Below, in pieces: positions 60,784-64,000 of a DNA stretch of 64,000 nt. Position numbers and translations under genes: made by a program. Position 1 is the first letter of the stretch. Every line of letters begins with the position of its first letter. The notes under the pieces are model-generated. The model worked only from the letters and a program-made list of their open reading frames with translations. It was not told the origin of the DNA and did not search any database. Source of the stretch: Loxodes magnus (taxonomy: Eukaryota; Ciliophora; Karyorelictea; Loxodida; Loxodidae); NCBI GenBank assembly GCA_946699065.1, contig CAMPDV010001044.1, positions 1 to 64,000 of the forward strand, in the 5' to 3' direction.

Positions 60784-62001
60784 TTTTTTGATAATATTAG
60801 ATGAAACTTAATGAACAATAAAGAATTTTCTTAGCTTTATTTAATTGAAATATTCCATAATCATAATTAAATAACAATTATTTTATCTACCAAGTATTTT
60901 AACAATAAGCTATATCCTCTCCCAAGCGTTACTCTTTACTTATAAGTATTTAGTTCTATCAACTTATATCAATGTAGTCAAACAACTATATTGACTTATA
61001 TTAAATAAAGTGACATCTCCTTAACTATTTTATTCTTCTGTTTATTAAACCTCTTTAAAGGCTCATTGACAAACATTAAATGCTTGTATAGAATTGAATC
61101 ATAATAGTCTAAAACTGAACTATAAGATGATCTTAATTATAATTTCAAGCCTAATTTATAAATTTAGCTCTTTCTCTAATATTAATCATTTTGATGCTTA
61201 TAATCTAAATCCTCTCTTTAATTAAAGCTTTAAAGACAGATAAGTTATTATCAAATTTAAATTTGGCTTAGTATGCAGCTTTATAGTCGTTTTTAAAACT
61301 TATTCATACTATCTTTACTATTATCGTTATGAAAACGTAAGCAATCAAATAGTTGAGAAAAAAAGATATAAGGGATCGAATATATTTTGTAAAGACGAAA
61401 GAGTGCTTGTTTTTAATTAACTCCAAGTATCTTAATATTTTCATACCAACTAGTATTAAATAGAGTAGAACTAGCTTATAATTATGTTTAAAGCAAGATA
61501 TTTTTATCTATTTCAGATCCAAGATGATTTTAATGGTAAGGTAGATAGTTATAATCATGACAGAGTTTACTCATAGAAAGTAAATTATTATCATACAAAT
61601 TCTTTAGAAAAGAGGCAAATCATAAAAGGCAAAATTACTGTTAGATTGTAAAAATAGTTGCATTTGGTTTGAAAAAAGATTTAACTTTTTAATAAAATTA
61701 GATAAATATAATCTGGATAAATATTTTTATAATTTAACTAAAATTAATCAAATAACAATATAATGAGTATACCTGAAAAATTATTAGTCAGATTAATATA
61801 AATCAGTTTGATTTTAAATTAGTTTAGAGCAAATGCTTTAGTTAGAAGTAGCTAAATATACTAGTTATCTCTTTAATAAGTCTAGTGCAATTACTAGGGT
61901 TAATTTCATCACTTTTTGTAATTTCTAGCATAGAAGAAATTTTATTTTTTTTGACTTTTTTATTGAATTAAGAGATTAAAACAATTTATATAAAAAAAGG
62001 A
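60784..62001. promoter_or_regulatory. Divergent intergenic region between CDPK and cNMP-binding genes
   Basis: About 1.2 kb of AT-rich DNA between two genes transcribed outward, so it should hold both promoters. No specific promoter element or additional gene is recognisable. Confidence 0.4.
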
Positions 62002-64000
62002 ATGCTTAAAGATAGTAAATTAAAAAGAGTGTTTTATAATAGTTTAAACTTAGTTGAATAAGATTAAGACAAGCAAATTCAACTATTAAGCAATAAAATG
62101 CAGAATTAAAAGTTTAATGATAGACTTGATTTTTCTTTAAAAATCTTTTAGAAAATTATAAGTATAGTATGTCAGGAGCCTGAAAAAAGGAGTAGTTAGC
62201 AGATAAGCTTTTTAACTAAAATTTTGCAAAAAGCTTCTTTATTCTAAAAGCTTTAGAAATCAAATAGCAACAATATAATAGAATAGCTATGCAAACATTC
62301 TTATATTGTTTACTGCCCTAAAAATTAATATGTGTTTCATTGTGGAGATCCTCCTGATAACTATTACATCATTTTAAGAGGAATTGTACAAATTTTACTC
62401 CCAGTTAATCCAAAGCATCCTGCTTTACAAGGGAAACCTAACGAAAGGAAAGAGAATATATAGAATATTTAGATAAAATTGAATCAAAATTTTAAATTTT
62501 AAACAAAAGAGGAAGCTTAGTAATGAAAGGACTGGTAGTTACGTTTGAAGAATTTATCTATAATTTAAGTTTTTATTAATAAGAAAAAAATAAAAATAGA
62601 CACAAATTTTTTGGATAAAGTAATTAGAAGATTAAGAAGAAAAAAGTTTGAATATTTTGCAAGGTGTAAGGATGTTAAAGTAGATAGTGTAATTTTTCTA
62701 CTCAGACTGGCACTTATAAATATGATATTTTCTAAAAGCGAGCATTTAGAAAAACTTTATGAAATAGTTCTAAATCTTTGAAACAAGTTAAAGTATAAAG
62801 AAAGTATTGTGTATATTTAATCTTAAAAAAATGATCCAAGATAATCTCTTAAATTCTAATAAGTTGAGATATTAAAACGTGGTGAATGTTTTGGAGAATA
62901 AGCAATTTTAAGAAATTCTACTCGAACTGCTAGCATAAAATGTATTGAAAATTGCTATTTTTTGGCATTAAGCAAGGAAACATATCAAAAAATTCTGTAG
63001 TAATCTGAAAGCAAAGATATTCAAAAATTATTCTAATTCTTAACTAAAGTGAAGGTTTTCGAAAGCTTTAGTCAAACTCACTTATTTGTTTTCAAATATC
63101 TATTTACTTCCAAGAAGATTAAGTAAGGTAGTTATTTATTTAAAGAAGGAGAAAAAACAGAGAATTTCTGGTTTATAAGAAAAGGATATTTCAAGGTAAG
63201 TTGATAATACAGAAAACGAAGTTAATAAATGGTAATAAAGTAGTATTTACTTTACCATGTTCACCATAAATGCTAGGAACATACGAATGTCTTCATAACA
63301 TTCCTTATTAAACCAGCATAAAATGCATCTCTAAAAAAGCTTTACTTTATGAAATAAATTTTAACGAAATTAAAAAGAGAATAGAATTTACTCAAGGATG
63401 ATATAAATTAATTGATCAGGCAGAAAGGGTTTATAAGCAGGATTATGCAAAATCTAAATAAGCTTCTTAAAATTTAGTTCTCTTTTTATTAAATAATAAG
63501 TTCGAAGAAGCTTAAAAGGAAATACTCAAACAGCAGTCATTAATTAAATCTAAAGAAAAATAAAAAATATTAACCTAGCCAGTGACTCCTAATAATGAAA
63601 AATATTCTATTCCTAAGCAAGGCAGCAATGAAGAAAACGAATTAATTTTGCAAGATAAAATATTAGAAAATAGGAAAAACTTAAAATAGCTAGGAAAAAC
63701 TAATTATAATAATAAAAATTAGCAATATCTCTAAGAGAATCAGAGATATTTTGCAAAATAAACTTCTAGAAAAAACCAAATTAAAACAGTGAAAAGTCAT
63801 CAACAGCTATAACTTTCATTTAAAAACCTTGATGAAAAGGATTCAATTAAGCTTTAAATTATTAAAAACCAAAAATTTCAAAAGAATAGAAATAAAAGGC
63901 CTAAAAGTGTCTATTATGATGAATAAGGCAAAAGTTATTTTCATTAACGTTCAAAGTCCAAAGGTTGCAAAGAAGAGTAGATTTTAGATAACATTTTAGA
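62002..64000 (+). CDS. Cyclic nucleotide-binding domain protein, C-terminus off window
   Basis: ATG at 62002, one 17-nt intron, open to the window edge (about 660 residues seen). The first cNMP-binding domain begins FHCGDPPDNYYIILRG (about 112-127), is interrupted by a Lys-rich insert of about 150 residues, and resumes with VEILKRGECFGEQAILRN and STRTASIKC (about 290-317), which carry the phosphate-binding-cassette Glu and Arg. A second, more diverged domain (about 340-475) has FKEGEKTENFWFIRKG but lacks a clear GE...R cassette, so it may not bind nucleotide. The C-terminal 180 residues visible are basic and low-complexity. No kinase or channel domain is seen in the window, so it could be a stand-alone sensor or a regulatory chain. 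One TGA reads Trp (TQGWYKLI), one in the first-domain insert likewise. Confidence 0.85.
63196..63212 (+). other. 17-nt intron in the cNMP-binding gene
   Basis: GTAAGTTGATAATACAG. It breaks the reading frame inside the second cNMP domain, and removal restores it in phase 0. Confidence 0.85.

Overview
The window reads as AT-rich ciliate DNA (about three quarters A+T). It is almost silent to a standard ORF search because the genetic code is altered. In the recognisable genes, in-frame TAA and TAG occur at glutamine positions throughout. TGA occurs both at family-conserved tryptophan positions and as the terminal codon. N-myristoyltransferase and a calcium-dependent protein kinase each show both uses within one gene. 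All three canonical stops are therefore sense codons, with TGA doubling as stop, as known for karyorelict ciliates (Loxodes and relatives) and, in a related form, the heterotrich Condylostoma. Introns are tiny (clear cases 16-18 nt, GT...AG). I infer a karyorelict or heterotrich-like ciliate; germline versus somatic origin cannot be told from the sequence.

Layout. 1-10975 is a satellite of about 133 copies of an 82/83-bp unit. 10976-27000 is dominated by retrotransposons: two inverted copies of one LINE family (13.1-15.75 kb minus, 24.8-26.96 kb plus), a decayed APE-endonuclease LINE of another family (17.4-20.9 kb minus), and a decayed Gag-like ORF1 element (15.8-16.7 kb). A 611-codon gene for a WWE-domain protein lies among them at 22.6-24.5 kb. 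27-52 kb is very AT-rich and holds four paralogues of an unrecognised small-protein family, two inverted SINEs that share the LINE 3' end, one Gag-like ORF1 element, several open frames of unknown function, a 9-bp minisatellite and N-myristoyltransferase (46.4-47.8 kb). 53-64 kb holds a second Gag-like ORF1 element with a perfect 15-bp target-site duplication, a third ORF1-type CCHC protein gene, a membrane RING-H2 protein, a myristoylatable CDPK, and the start of a cyclic-nucleotide-binding protein that runs off the window.

How the parts fit. The LINE and SINE end in the same stem-loop plus (ATTT)n tail, so the SINE probably moves on the LINE machinery. NMT and a CDPK with an N-terminal Met-Gly-Cys lie 12 kb apart and form an enzyme and likely substrate pair. 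Because only TGA can end a frame and it is rare here, random frames of 60-100 codons are expected by chance. Short open frames without homology or paralogues are given low confidence. Where a stretch is said to hold nothing, that means nothing I could recognise by eye.
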